DNA of 20,322 bases from an uncultured Treponema sp. (lineage in GTDB: Bacteria > Spirochaetota > Spirochaetia > Treponematales > Treponemataceae). Within the stretch, counting starts at the first letter, position 1, and the number at the start of each line of letters is the position of its first letter. A program made the translations under genes and the position numbers. Below the pieces are notes generated by a model. That model searched no databases and had not been told where the DNA came from. It worked only from the letters and a program-made list of their open reading frames with translations. The stretch covers positions 1 through 20,322 of the forward strand of contig CALDIB010000033.1 in NCBI GenBank assembly GCA_937902125.1, in the 5' to 3' direction. Shown here in pieces: positions 7,809 through 15,028 of the stretch.

Positions 7809-10000
7809 GTTTGCGAGATTTACAAATAGAAAAGGAATACAGAAATCTTCACGGAAACATCGTAAAGGATTTTTTTAATCCCTTATTGTCTGAATCGGTT
7901 TTATATATGCGCTCAGTCGGTTTTTTTTCTTCTAGCGCTTTAGTTGAGTTTTCTCGCGGGCTTTGCAAGTTTTCTAAAAACGGCGGAAAGATAAAACTTG
8001 TCACTTCGCCAAAACTTTCAGACGAAGATATCGAGGCGATGAAAACAGGTTATGACAGGCGAAAAGAAATTATCGAAAGCGCTGTCTTAAGAGAATTAAG
8101 AGAGCCAATTTCTGACTTGGAAAGTGACAGGCTGAATCTTCTTGCCAACCTTATTGCAAACGGACAGCTTGATATAAAAATCGCTTTTACAGAATCAGGA
8201 ATGTATCACGAAAAGCTTGGAGTGATTCAGGATAAAAGCGGAGACTATGTTTCTTTTTCAGGCTCTTTGAATGAATCTGCGAATGCCTTTAAGAATAATT
8301 ACGAGGCGATAGACGTTTACTGCTCATGGAACGATTTTGAAAACCGCGCGAAAGGCAAACTTGAAGCCTTTGAAAAAATCTGGAACGGAAAAGACGAAAC
8401 GCTAAACACTTTTGATTTTCCAAAGTTAAAAGAACAGATTGTTTTGATGTACAAAAAATCTGAGGCGAAATACGACATGGACGAAAAAGAAGTTGTCTAC
8501 ATCATAAAAGAGCCAAATCCTTCTGTCTTGTCTGATCCCAAACTTCCTCCAAATATTCCAACTCTTCCGTCTTGGCTCAATCTTCACGGCTATCAAAAAG
8601 AGGCGATAGAAAACTGGCGCGCTCAGAATTACCGCGGCATTTTTGACATGGCCACAGGAACTGGAAAAACGCTGACGGGACTGGCGGCGTTGACAGAATT
8701 GTTTGATGACAAAGACGGCGAAATTTGCGCGGTAATACTTTGCCCCTATATTCACCTTGTGACGCAATGGGTGGAAGACATTCAAAAATTCAACATCAAG
8801 CCAATAATCGCCTTTGGCTCTTCTGGCCAAAAGGATTGGAAAGACAGGCTGGACAGGGCTGTGTATAAACGAAACTTCAAAGACGGAAAAAGCGGATTTT
8901 TTTGCTTGGTCGCCACGGTCGCGACTTTTAAAAGCGATTATGTTCAAAAGCGTCTTTCGCGGATAAAAAAAGAAATTCTTTTAATCGCGGACGAGGCCCA
9001 CAATTTGGGCTCGCAGGGCGCGAGAGGATTTTTGCTTGAAGAAAAATATAAATACAGGCTTGCGCTTTCCGCAACTTTAGATAGACATTTCGATGATGAA
9101 GGAACGAGTGCGTTGTATGAGTTTTTTGGAACCAAGTGCATTGAATATGGACTTGAGCAGGCGATTCATGAAGGCTTTTTAGTTCCATACTTTTACCATC
9201 CAATTGTGGTTTCGTTGGACGACGAAGAGCGGGATGAGTATGTAAGCCTTACAAAGTCCATAAGCATGGAAATAAAGACCGATTCAAAAACGCGAAAAAA
9301 AAGGCTAAGCGCGCGTGGAAAATTTTTATGCATTCTTCGTTCTAGGATAGTCGCGTCTTGCCGCGAAAAAATTCCCGCCCTATTGTCAAAGTTAAAGGAC
9401 TATCGGGACAAGAACATGATTTTGATTTATTGCGGCGCCGTAAAATACGACGAAGATTTTTATTCTAGGGATGACGACGAAAGCGCTCAAAAACAGATAT
9501 CCGAAGTTATCCGGCGCGTCTACGAAGAATATCAAATGAAAATATCCCGCTTTACGGCGGAAACTTCAATTGAAGAGAGGGAAGTCATAAAGCGAAAATT
9601 TTCCGAAGGAAAAGAATTGCAAGCGATTGCGGCCATAAAGTGCCTTGACGAGGGCGTGAACATTCCTTCGATAAAAACGGCGTTTATTTTGGCTAGTTCC
9701 ACAAATCCAAAAGAATATATTCAGCGCAGGGGGCGCGTCCTGCGAACTTTTAAGGGAAAGGAGTTTGCGGAAATCTACGATTTTGTGACCTTGCCGTATG
9801 GAGTGGAGGCGATAGAATTTAAGGACGATTTTGAAAATCAGACGTTTAGGGCGTTGGCAAAAAATGAAGTCGCGCGAATGAAGGAGTTTTCTGCGCAGTC
9901 AAAAAATCCGCAGGACAGCGACGCGTTAATAAAGAAATTAGAGAAAAACTTTTCTCTAAACGATAAATGCAAAGACTTGGAGGAAAAAATTTATGGATGA
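7805..10000 (+). CDS. Phospholipase D-like domain fused to an SF2 (DEAH) helicase
   Basis: A 731-residue two-part protein. Residues 1 to about 210 resemble PLD-like nuclease domains: one HxK (H135, K137 in YHEKLGV) followed by SGSLNES (153-159) and a KNNYE element, the usual single-motif arrangement that dimerises. Residues about 250-690 are an SF2 translocase: Walker A ATGTGKT (283-289), DEAH (396-399), motif III LSAT, and motif VI QRRGRVLR (640-647). Such fusions occur in restriction and anti-phage loci, where the helicase moves along DNA and the PLD domain may cut. Its ATG overlaps the sspA stop by four bases, and AAGGA precedes it by six. By position it is a candidate for one SspFGH-type effector subunit, but I cannot assign the letter. 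Domain calls are firm; target DNA is inferred. Confidence 0.85.
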   Translation: MSLRDLQIEKEYRNLHGNIVKDFFNPLLSESVLYMRSVGFFSSSALVEFSRGLCKFSKNGGKIKLVTSPKLSDEDIEAMKTGYDRRKEIIESAVLRELREPISDLESDRLNLLANLIANGQLDIKIAFTESGMYHEKLGVIQDKSGDYVSFSGSLNESANAFKNNYEAIDVYCSWNDFENRAKGKLEAFEKIWNGKDETLNTFDFPKLKEQIVLMYKKSEAKYDMDEKEVVYIIKEPNPSVLSDPKLPPNIPTLPSWLNLHGYQKEAIENWRAQNYRGIFDMATGTGKTLTGLAALTELFDDKDGEICAVILCPYIHLVTQWVEDIQKFNIKPIIAFGSSGQKDWKDRLDRAVYKRNFKDGKSGFFCLVATVATFKSDYVQKRLSRIKKEILLIADEAHNLGSQGARGFLLEEKYKYRLALSATLDRHFDDEGTSALYEFFGTKCIEYGLEQAIHEGFLVPYFYHPIVVSLDDEERDEYVSLTKSISMEIKTDSKTRKKRLSARGKFLCILRSRIVASCREKIPALLSKLKDYRDKNMILIYCGAVKYDEDFYSRDDDESAQKQISEVIRRVYEEYQMKISRFTAETSIEEREVIKRKFSEGKELQAIAAIKCLDEGVNIPSIKTAFILASSTNPKEYIQRRGRVLRTFKGKEFAEIYDFVTLPYGVEAIEFKDDFENQTFRALAKNEVARMKEFSAQSKNPQDSDALIKKLEKNFSLNDKCKDLEEKIYG

Positions 10001-10154
10001 AAACGAAATGGAAAAGCGAAAGATCGAGCTTTACTTGTTTAAGCAGATTATGTCTTGGGAACACGAAAACAAGCGGACAAAGGAATGTAACGACAGAAAA
10101 ATGCAGGATCGAATCAAAAAATTGATTCAAGGCAAAGTGAACGCGCAAGACTGA
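9993..10154 (+). CDS. 53-residue highly charged protein between helicase and ATPase
   Basis: A short gene starting at ATG 9993, overlapping the helicase stop by 8 bases. It has a good ribosome site, GGAGG at 9979-9983, nine bases before the start, and ends with TGA at 10152-10154. The product begins MDENEMEKRKIELYLFKQI and is rich in K, R, E and Q, so it is predicted to be one long helix pair with no signal or membrane segment. I do not recognise a family. Tight packing between two effector genes and the strong ribosome site argue that it is translated, possibly as a small partner or adaptor of the helicase or of the DndD-like ATPase. Confidence 0.65.
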   Translation: MDENEMEKRKIELYLFKQIMSWEHENKRTKECNDRKMQDRIKKLIQGKVNAQD

Positions 10155-10167
10155 CAGGAGGCGAAAA

Positions 10168-12147
10168 ATGCTCATAAAAAAAATGGCAATAGAAAATTTC
10201 AGGCAATATGTCGGAAAGCAAGAAATCATATTTTCCACCGACAAAGAAAAAAACGTGACGCTTTTTCTTGGCGACAACGGCGCGGGAAAAACAGTCATAA
10301 GCCAGGCCTTTATTTGGTGCTTTTACGGCGAAACTCCCGCTTTCACAAAAAAAGAGTCGCTTCTTTCAAAATCCGTGGAAAAGGAAATGCGCGACGGCTT
10401 TGAACGGGCGGTGAATGTCACCATAACGATGACGCATTCAAAAAGAGAATACGAAGTTTCAAGGACAAGCCGCTATGTTATGAAAAACGGCATGGTTGAC
10501 ATGGCCTCTTCTGTCCTTTCCATTTCAGAGACTGTCAATGGCGAAAAGAAATTTTTAAATGGCAGAGCCCTAGAAAATTGCGTCAACGAGATTCTTCCAA
10601 AAGAACTTTCGCAATATTTTTTCTTGAGCGGAGAAAAAATCGATTCAATGTCAAACGACATAAAAGTCGGAAAGCCAAAGGATTTTGCCAACGCCGTCAA
10701 CACTCTGCTTGACTTGGACTACTATAAAAACGCCATAAAGCATCTAAAGAGCATCTCAAAAGAATACGACGTTTCTAATGTGGCGGGGCTTGAAGAAGAA
10801 TTGCAAGGCTTGAATAACGAGATAGCTTTAAAAGAAAAAGATTTGGAATGCTCTCGTGTAAAAAAGGACAACCTAGACAAGTCAATCGCGGATTTTGAAG
10901 AACAAATCATAGAAAAGCAAAGCAGGTTAAAATCCATTCAGTCCGCCAAGGACATTCAATTGCAGATAGAAAAAAAAGAAGAGCAACTAAAACGCTCCGA
11001 AGAAAGACTAAATTCAATCTATGAGTTTGGAATAAAGTCTTTTGTTCAAAAAGCGCCGTATGCTTTTTTAAGCAAAAGCGCTGGCGAAATGAACGCCGTC
11101 CTTGACGACTTGACAAGGCTAAAGTCAGAGGACATTCCAGAGCGATTGCACGCGGATTTGTTGGATTGGATTGAAAAGCGAGGAATTTGTATTTGCGGAA
11201 ACAAAATCCAAAGACAAAGCGAAACCTTTAAAGCCCTTGAAAGATGGCGCCGCGTGGTTCCGCCTGAATCCATCGGGATTTTAGCAAGGCAAATGTCAGA
11301 AAAAGCGGATGATAAAATCGCCCGAGGACAAGGCCTAAAAGACGACCTTCAAAACGACAAAAGTCAAATCGATTCTCAATCTGAAATCATAGAAACTCTC
11401 AATGAAGAGCTTGAGCCGCTAAAAGAAAAACTTGACTCGGCGGAAGACACCAGCGCCATACAGAGAAGCTTGAACAACGACCGCGCAGAGAAAGAAAAAG
11501 CTCAAGGCTTGCGCGATGAATGCGTCGCAAGGATAGGACAGCTTCAAGTTGATTTGGAGCGCGCGAAAAGGGAAAGAAAAGAAATTATTTCTTCTACGGA
11601 AGAAGGAAAAAAGGTCATCGCTTGGAAAAATATGACGGAAAGGCTTTTGGAAATGTTTGAGCGGAAAGTAAAAAGCGACGAAGACGAAAAGCGAACTCTT
11701 CTTACGCAAAAGGTCAAGCAGGCCTTTAAGAACATTTACGGCGAAAGTTTTTCCATCGAGATTGATGAAAACTACAGGATTTCTACAAACACCGATTTGG
11801 AAAAGTCCACAGGACAGGGAATGGCCGTGATTTTTTCATTCTTGGCGGGCTTGCTTGACGTGATAAAAAGCGACAAGAAAAAAGCGCAAGGCGAGGAAGA
11901 TTCCCATATAGAGCTTGAATCGTATCCCCTTGTCCTTGACGCGCCTTTTTCTGCTTTGGACAAGCAGCGCATAAAGTCCATCTGTTCCGTTTTGCCAAAA
12001 GTGTCCGAGCAAATAATAATTTTCATAAAAGACACTGACGGAAACATAGCGAAAGAAGAAATGAAAGGAAAAATCGGAAACTCCTATGTTTTAAAAAAAC
12101 GTGGGAAAGACGATATGGAAACTATTGTGGAAGAGGAGAATGTGTAA
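10168..12147 (+). CDS. DndD-like SMC/Rad50-type ATPase
   Basis: A 659-residue ABC-type ATPase with the RecF/SbcC layout. The N-terminal head begins IKKMAIENFRQY with Walker A GDNGAGKT (35-42). FFLSGEKID (151-159) is the element characteristic of DndD. Long coiled coils (about 195-290 and 370-475) flank a metal-hook-like segment CICGN (C341, C343), with a CxC spacing in place of the Rad50 CxxC. The ABC signature STGQG is at 547-551 and Walker B VLDAPFSALD around D591. The length is that of DndD. Such proteins bind or remodel DNA using ATP. DndD belongs to the double-strand Dnd pathway, yet no DndB or recognisable DndE is visible here, so in this locus it may belong to the effector half. CAGGAGG (10155-10161) precedes the ATG. 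Confidence 0.85.
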   Translation: MLIKKMAIENFRQYVGKQEIIFSTDKEKNVTLFLGDNGAGKTVISQAFIWCFYGETPAFTKKESLLSKSVEKEMRDGFERAVNVTITMTHSKREYEVSRTSRYVMKNGMVDMASSVLSISETVNGEKKFLNGRALENCVNEILPKELSQYFFLSGEKIDSMSNDIKVGKPKDFANAVNTLLDLDYYKNAIKHLKSISKEYDVSNVAGLEEELQGLNNEIALKEKDLECSRVKKDNLDKSIADFEEQIIEKQSRLKSIQSAKDIQLQIEKKEEQLKRSEERLNSIYEFGIKSFVQKAPYAFLSKSAGEMNAVLDDLTRLKSEDIPERLHADLLDWIEKRGICICGNKIQRQSETFKALERWRRVVPPESIGILARQMSEKADDKIARGQGLKDDLQNDKSQIDSQSEIIETLNEELEPLKEKLDSAEDTSAIQRSLNNDRAEKEKAQGLRDECVARIGQLQVDLERAKRERKEIISSTEEGKKVIAWKNMTERLLEMFERKVKSDEDEKRTLLTQKVKQAFKNIYGESFSIEIDENYRISTNTDLEKSTGQGMAVIFSFLAGLLDVIKSDKKKAQGEEDSHIELESYPLVLDAPFSALDKQRIKSICSVLPKVSEQIIIFIKDTDGNIAKEEMKGKIGNSYVLKKRGKDDMETIVEEENV

Positions 12148-12609
12148 ATGGCTATTTTCAACCACACTTACGAAATAAAAGGAAAGCACGCCGAACTAGT
12201 CAGAAAAATCGCGGCTCAAGACAAATTGGATTGCAGGAACATCGACGTTTTTTTTATAAGCGCCGCGTTGGGAATCGTCCGCAATTTAAAGGCCGACATC
12301 GACTTAAAGACTAAAACGGAACCGGCAAAAATCGACGTTGAGCAAATGGCGCGCTACGGCGACGACATAGAGTTTTTTTACAAGCTTTTGATGCTTACAG
12401 ACAAAAAATATTGTTCTTCCGCAGACGAACGTTGCAACAAGGCCTTTAGGCATCTTGGAACGGACAAGGCCGAAAAAGACGAACTTTATTTTACTCGCGT
12501 GATGTTGGGCGGACTTGAATTTTTATACGAACAAATTCTTGAAAAAACATCGTCAAAAAAAGACGTTTTCAACAATATTTGCGACTTTATGGAGACGTTT
12601 GAAGAATGA
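12148..12609 (+). CDS. Unrecognised 153-residue protein of the phosphorothioation cluster
   Basis: I do not recognise a family. The protein is soluble and mostly helical, beginning MAIFNHTYEIKGKHAELVRK, with no signal peptide and no clear catalytic motif. It starts directly after the DndD-like stop codon, with GAGGAG at 12133-12138 nine bases upstream, and its stop overlaps the next ATG by four bases, so it is co-translated with its neighbours. A small protein following a DndD-like ATPase invites comparison with DndE, but I see no DndE-like sequence pattern. It could be a subunit that works with the ATPase or the third component of the effector module. Confidence 0.7.
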   Translation: MAIFNHTYEIKGKHAELVRKIAAQDKLDCRNIDVFFISAALGIVRNLKADIDLKTKTEPAKIDVEQMARYGDDIEFFYKLLMLTDKKYCSSADERCNKAFRHLGTDKAEKDELYFTRVMLGGLEFLYEQILEKTSSKKDVFNNICDFMETFEE

Positions 12610-13211
12610 TAAAAAAAACTTCGCGTGATAAACTTGAAGGCTTGATTAACCGCGCCGCCGCCCAAGAATTGTCGTGGAACGATTTGTTCAGCGCGTTTGA
12701 CGAAAAAACTATTGAGTCAGACGAGATGGAAGAAATTCTTTTGGAGCTAGAAAAGCGCGGAATAAATGTCATAGACTCCAAAGCCAATGTGGAAGATCTG
12801 TCAACGGACGACTATGTTTATGTTAAGATGAACGTTTCAAAAATCAAAGACTGCGTTCCTACGTTAAAAAAATACAAAGACGGCGACATATTTTGCGACT
12901 ATTTATGCGGAAAAAAAATATCGCAAATCGCGCAAGAGCGTTCGATTGAAAAAGCTGACGCGATACTGCGCATAAAAAAATTCGCAAGATGCGTTTCGTG
13001 CTGGGATTTGGAAAAAAACTGCCTTGCGATTTTTTTGGAATGTCGGGTGACAAGAGAAGTCGCCGAAAAGGAGCTTTTTCTTGACTTGGAAACATTTAAA
13101 TTCTTAAACGCGCGAAGTTATGCAATTCCGATCGATGAATACAAAAAATACGTTATTCCTGAAAAATATCGCGAGCTTGTAAAAAAACTTGAGGCCAAGG
13201 AGGATTTGTAA
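12606..13211 (+). CDS. Sigma-70 region 1.1-like protein with possible helix-turn-helix
   Basis: A 201-residue protein. Residues about 8-55 align by eye with sigma-70 region 1.1: LEGLINRAAAQELSWNDL followed by IESDEMEEILLELEKRGINV and an acidic VEDL tail. E. coli RpoD has the same pattern (LxxLVxRGKxQG-LTYxEV, then DSDQIEDIIQMINDMGIQV). Residues about 95-125 (GKKISQIAQERSIEKADAIL) have the spacing of a helix-turn-helix resembling sigma region 4 or a simple DNA-binding repressor. No regions 2 or 3 are present, so it is not a working sigma factor. Region 1.1 is an acidic DNA mimic that blocks the RNA polymerase channel, which suggests a regulator of the locus or an inhibitor acting on polymerase or DNA. 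It overlaps the 153-residue gene by four bases. Confidence 0.7.
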   Translation: MIKKTSRDKLEGLINRAAAQELSWNDLFSAFDEKTIESDEMEEILLELEKRGINVIDSKANVEDLSTDDYVYVKMNVSKIKDCVPTLKKYKDGDIFCDYLCGKKISQIAQERSIEKADAILRIKKFARCVSCWDLEKNCLAIFLECRVTREVAEKELFLDLETFKFLNARSYAIPIDEYKKYVIPEKYRELVKKLEAKEDL

Positions 13212-13214
13212 GCT

Positions 13215-14003
13215 ATGGAAGTTGTTTTATTGATTCCAAAAAATAATGCGAGCGCCCGCTCGTTGCCCGCCGCCGCTAGGAATTTTGAAAGGAAAAAAAA
13301 TTTGGCGGCCGATAGAGGAGTCCTTTCAAAAAAAGAAGCGCTGGAAATTTTACGCGGCAAGGGATTGAATATGACTGGAAACATTACTTTTGCGTCGGTG
13401 AACTCGTTAAAAGCGTATTATTGGGCAAATCCAATCATAAGTTTTTTAGACTACGACTGGAACATTATACTAAATGACTCTCACAAAAAAACTCTGAGCG
13501 CCTTTTTTATTCCGGCAAAATCCATAAAAAAAACTGAGATGCATACAAGGGCGATAAGTCGTGGACATGCTGGGCCGGAAATGGACATACAAATCGCTTA
13601 CAACGACGAATCGTTTACGGACATACGAAGCAAAGTTTCTTTTGCCAAATATCTTGTAAAGTCAGTTCGTTACGGTGAGTCTGTTTTAAAAAAGGCTGAC
13701 GATAAAATTTCAACCTCCCGTTCGTTGCCTGCCGCTAGGAATTTTGAAAGGGAGAAAAATTTGACAATGAAAGACATTATTATTGAAATTCTCCAAAAAC
13801 ATGGCGGAAAAGCTTGTTACGAGGAGATTTATAATGACTATGCGATTTATACTGGAAAACCCGTAACTTCAGGCATGGCAGGCGCGATACGAAATGTTAT
13901 TCAATGCCATTCAAGCGATTCCAAAAGTTTCAATGGAAAAGAAGATTTGTTTCATTCTTGTTACGGATTTGGAAGAGGGTGGTGGGCTTTAAGAGAGCTT
14001 TAA
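13215..14003 (+). CDS. Two-domain protein with C-terminal winged helix and two in-frame repeats
   Basis: A 262-residue protein starting three bases after the sigma-1.1-like gene, with AAGGAGGA (13197-13204) upstream. Residues about 30-160 form a domain I do not recognise. Residues about 185-262 (KDIIIEILQKHGG at one end, RNVIQCHSSDS in the middle, GWWALREL at the end) resemble the winged-helix modules (HARE-HTH type) found at the ends of restriction enzymes and HNH proteins. Two near-identical repeat peptides, RSLPAAARNFERKKNL (near residue 14) and RSLPAARNFEREKNL (near 169), mark the N-terminus and the border between domains. The ATG at 13767 just after the second copy could once have been the start of a separate winged-helix gene now fused by the repeat. 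A role in defence is inferred from position only. Confidence 0.6.
   Translation: MEVVLLIPKNNASARSLPAAARNFERKKNLAADRGVLSKKEALEILRGKGLNMTGNITFASVNSLKAYYWANPIISFLDYDWNIILNDSHKKTLSAFFIPAKSIKKTEMHTRAISRGHAGPEMDIQIAYNDESFTDIRSKVSFAKYLVKSVRYGESVLKKADDKISTSRSLPAARNFEREKNLTMKDIIIEILQKHGGKACYEEIYNDYAIYTGKPVTSGMAGAIRNVIQCHSSDSKSFNGKEDLFHSCYGFGRGWWALREL
13254..13304 (+). repeat. In-frame coding repeat, copy 1
   Basis: About 51 bases that recur at 13715-13763. The shared core is CGCTAGGAATTTTGAAAGG followed by an A-rich run ending AAATTTG. Copy 1 has three extra bases (an additional GCC), so the indel keeps the frame. It encodes RSLPAAARNFERKKNL near the start of the 262-residue protein. Confidence 0.75.
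13715..13763 (+). repeat. In-frame coding repeat, copy 2
   Basis: Second copy of the element at 13254-13304, in the same reading frame and separated from copy 1 by about 410 bases. It encodes RSLPAARNFEREKNL and sits exactly between the two apparent domains of the protein. The GGGAG inside it and the ATG at 13767 resemble a weak ribosome site and start, as expected if such elements normally lie upstream of genes. Confidence 0.75.
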
Positions 14004-14089
14004 CGGCGCAAATATCAAGTTCCGCGCTTTTATTGTATCGCTCCAATATGGATATTCTCGTTATGGAATTGCAGATTGCTTTATGGGAA

Positions 14090-14217
14090 CCTCGAAAAAA
14101 GTTCAGCTTTTTTGAGGTGACTTTGAAACTGCGATGTTTTAACTCTTGCTATTTTCAAGAGTTAAAACTCGCCGGCATTCTCGAAAAATCGCTGAAAAAT
14201 AAGTTTTTCGAGATGCC
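14090..14217 (+). repeat. Cluster of three hairpins in the gap after the defence locus
   Basis: The gap 14004-14283 holds no convincing gene. Three successive inverted repeats lie in it: CCTCGAAAAAAG/CTTTTTTGAGG (14090-14101/14107-14117, one bulged base); TTTTAACTCTTG/CAAGAGTTAAAA (14137-14148/14156-14167, 12 perfect pairs, 7-base loop); and GGCATTCTCGAAAAA/TTTTTCGAGATGCC (14174-14188/14204-14217, one bulge). The outer two share the core TCGAAAAA, so the unit may be one composite dispersed element. Transcripts leaving the operon could be stopped or protected here, but no clear terminator T tract follows. Confidence 0.6.
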
Positions 14218-14248
14218 CTTATGTGGAGAAAATTTTCATTTAAAATAA

Positions 14249-14264
14249 TTGCGTAAATACGCAA
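14249..14264. promoter_or_regulatory. Short palindrome just upstream of the ATPase remnant
   Basis: TTGCGTAAATACGCAA is an inverted repeat with 6-bp arms, located 20 bases before the remnant's ATG. It has the size of an operator but could equally be a small hairpin. No associated promoter is clear. Confidence 0.3.
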
Positions 14265-14283
14265 AAATTCTAAGAGTAAAATA

Positions 14284-14794
14284 ATGATCAAAAGACCGCG
14301 ATACTTAGGAAAATTAGTTTCAAAGAAAGAAAATGGACTTATAAAAATTATTACAGGAAACCGACGCTGTGGAAAATCTTATCTTCTGTTTACAATATAC
14401 CATCAGTATTTAATAAAAAATGGAATAAAGAGAATCAGATTGTTGAGCTTGCGCTTGATGAAGCGGCAAATGCTAAATACCGTAATCCAATTTTGATGTT
14501 GATATAGGAGTTGTGGAGCATAATACTAAAGATGCAGATGGAAAAAGCAAGCGAAACTTCCTTGAAATTGATTTTGTTACAAATATGGGAGACAAACGCT
14601 TTTATATTCAGTCTGCGCTTAATATAGATGATGAAGCAAAAAAGCAGCAGGAAATAAATTCTCTTTGCCGAATAAATGATTCGTTCAAAAAGTTTGTGGT
14701 AATAAAAGACAATATTGAACCCTTGCAAGATGACAAGGGAATTCAATACGTTGGAATTGAACAGTTTCTGCTTGAAGAAGACTGGTTAAGGTAG
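14284..14794 (+). pseudogene. Decayed AAA/DUF4143 family ATPase with frameshift and internal deletion
   Basis: The first 45 or so codons read MIKRPRYLGKLVSKKENG and then Walker A GNRRCGKSYLL, as in the AAA_14/DUF4143 ATPases common in gut bacteria. After NGIK the family sequence moves to another frame (NQIVELALDEAANAKYRNP). It then jumps near 14490 to the protein's C-terminal end, read in a third frame as FDVDIGVVEH and on through FLEIDFVTNMGDKRFYIQSA to YVGIEQFLLEEDW. Most of the ATPase core, including Walker B and the DUF4143 region start, is missing. Intact relatives have roughly 400 residues. The stretch is more AT-rich than its neighbours. It is not expected to make a functional product. 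A short GTG-started reading of the C-terminal part (14513-14794) is possible but unlikely to matter. Confidence 0.8.
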
Positions 14795-14948
14795 AGGGAG
14801 GCTGAAAAATCACAGCCAAAAACAACTTTCGTTTATGCTTGTGATAAAGGCGGTTGCTGGAAAGTTTTATGAGCCTTGGCGTAATGTTGTAATTCGTCAC
14901 CGCGCCGCCGCTCATTTTTCTTCTCCCCAGCCTCCTTGCGCCCCTGCG

Positions 14949-14977
14949 TGGACAAAACTCTCCGTTTCCGATAAAAT
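14949..14977 (+). promoter_or_regulatory. Candidate promoter of the lysA-transporter unit
   Basis: TGGACA (14949-14954) and TAAAAT (14972-14977) each match the sigma-70 consensus at five of six positions and are spaced by 17 bases. The predicted leader is about 45 bases, ending in GGAGG (15016-15020) before the ATG at 15029. The leader is too short for a lysine riboswitch. The rest of 14795-14948 shows no gene or strong structure beyond a weak GGCTG/CAGCC hairpin (14800-14817). Confidence 0.5.
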
Positions 14978-15028
14978 GTTCCCCATAAAAAAACGAGCGT
15001 TTTTTTAAGCGCTTTTGGAGGCATAAAA

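Noticed and set aside
170..13211. BREX system
   Set aside because: The large ATPase has a BrxC-like P-loop and a PAPS-reductase-like protein exists in BREX type 4, but no PglZ, BrxL or methyltransferase is present, while DUF4007 and a cysteine desulfurase are.
13254..13763. CRISPR array
   Set aside because: Only two copies about 410 bases apart, both coding in frame; no regular spacers and no cas genes.
13904..14248. 114-codon frame overlapping the end of the 262-residue gene
   Set aside because: It mostly reads the hairpin cluster, has no ribosome site and no family resemblance.
14978..15028. Lysine riboswitch or terminator before lysA
   Set aside because: The leader after the candidate promoter is only about 45 bases, too short for a lysine riboswitch, and the A7CG/CGT7 inverted repeat (14987-15006) leaves almost no loop.
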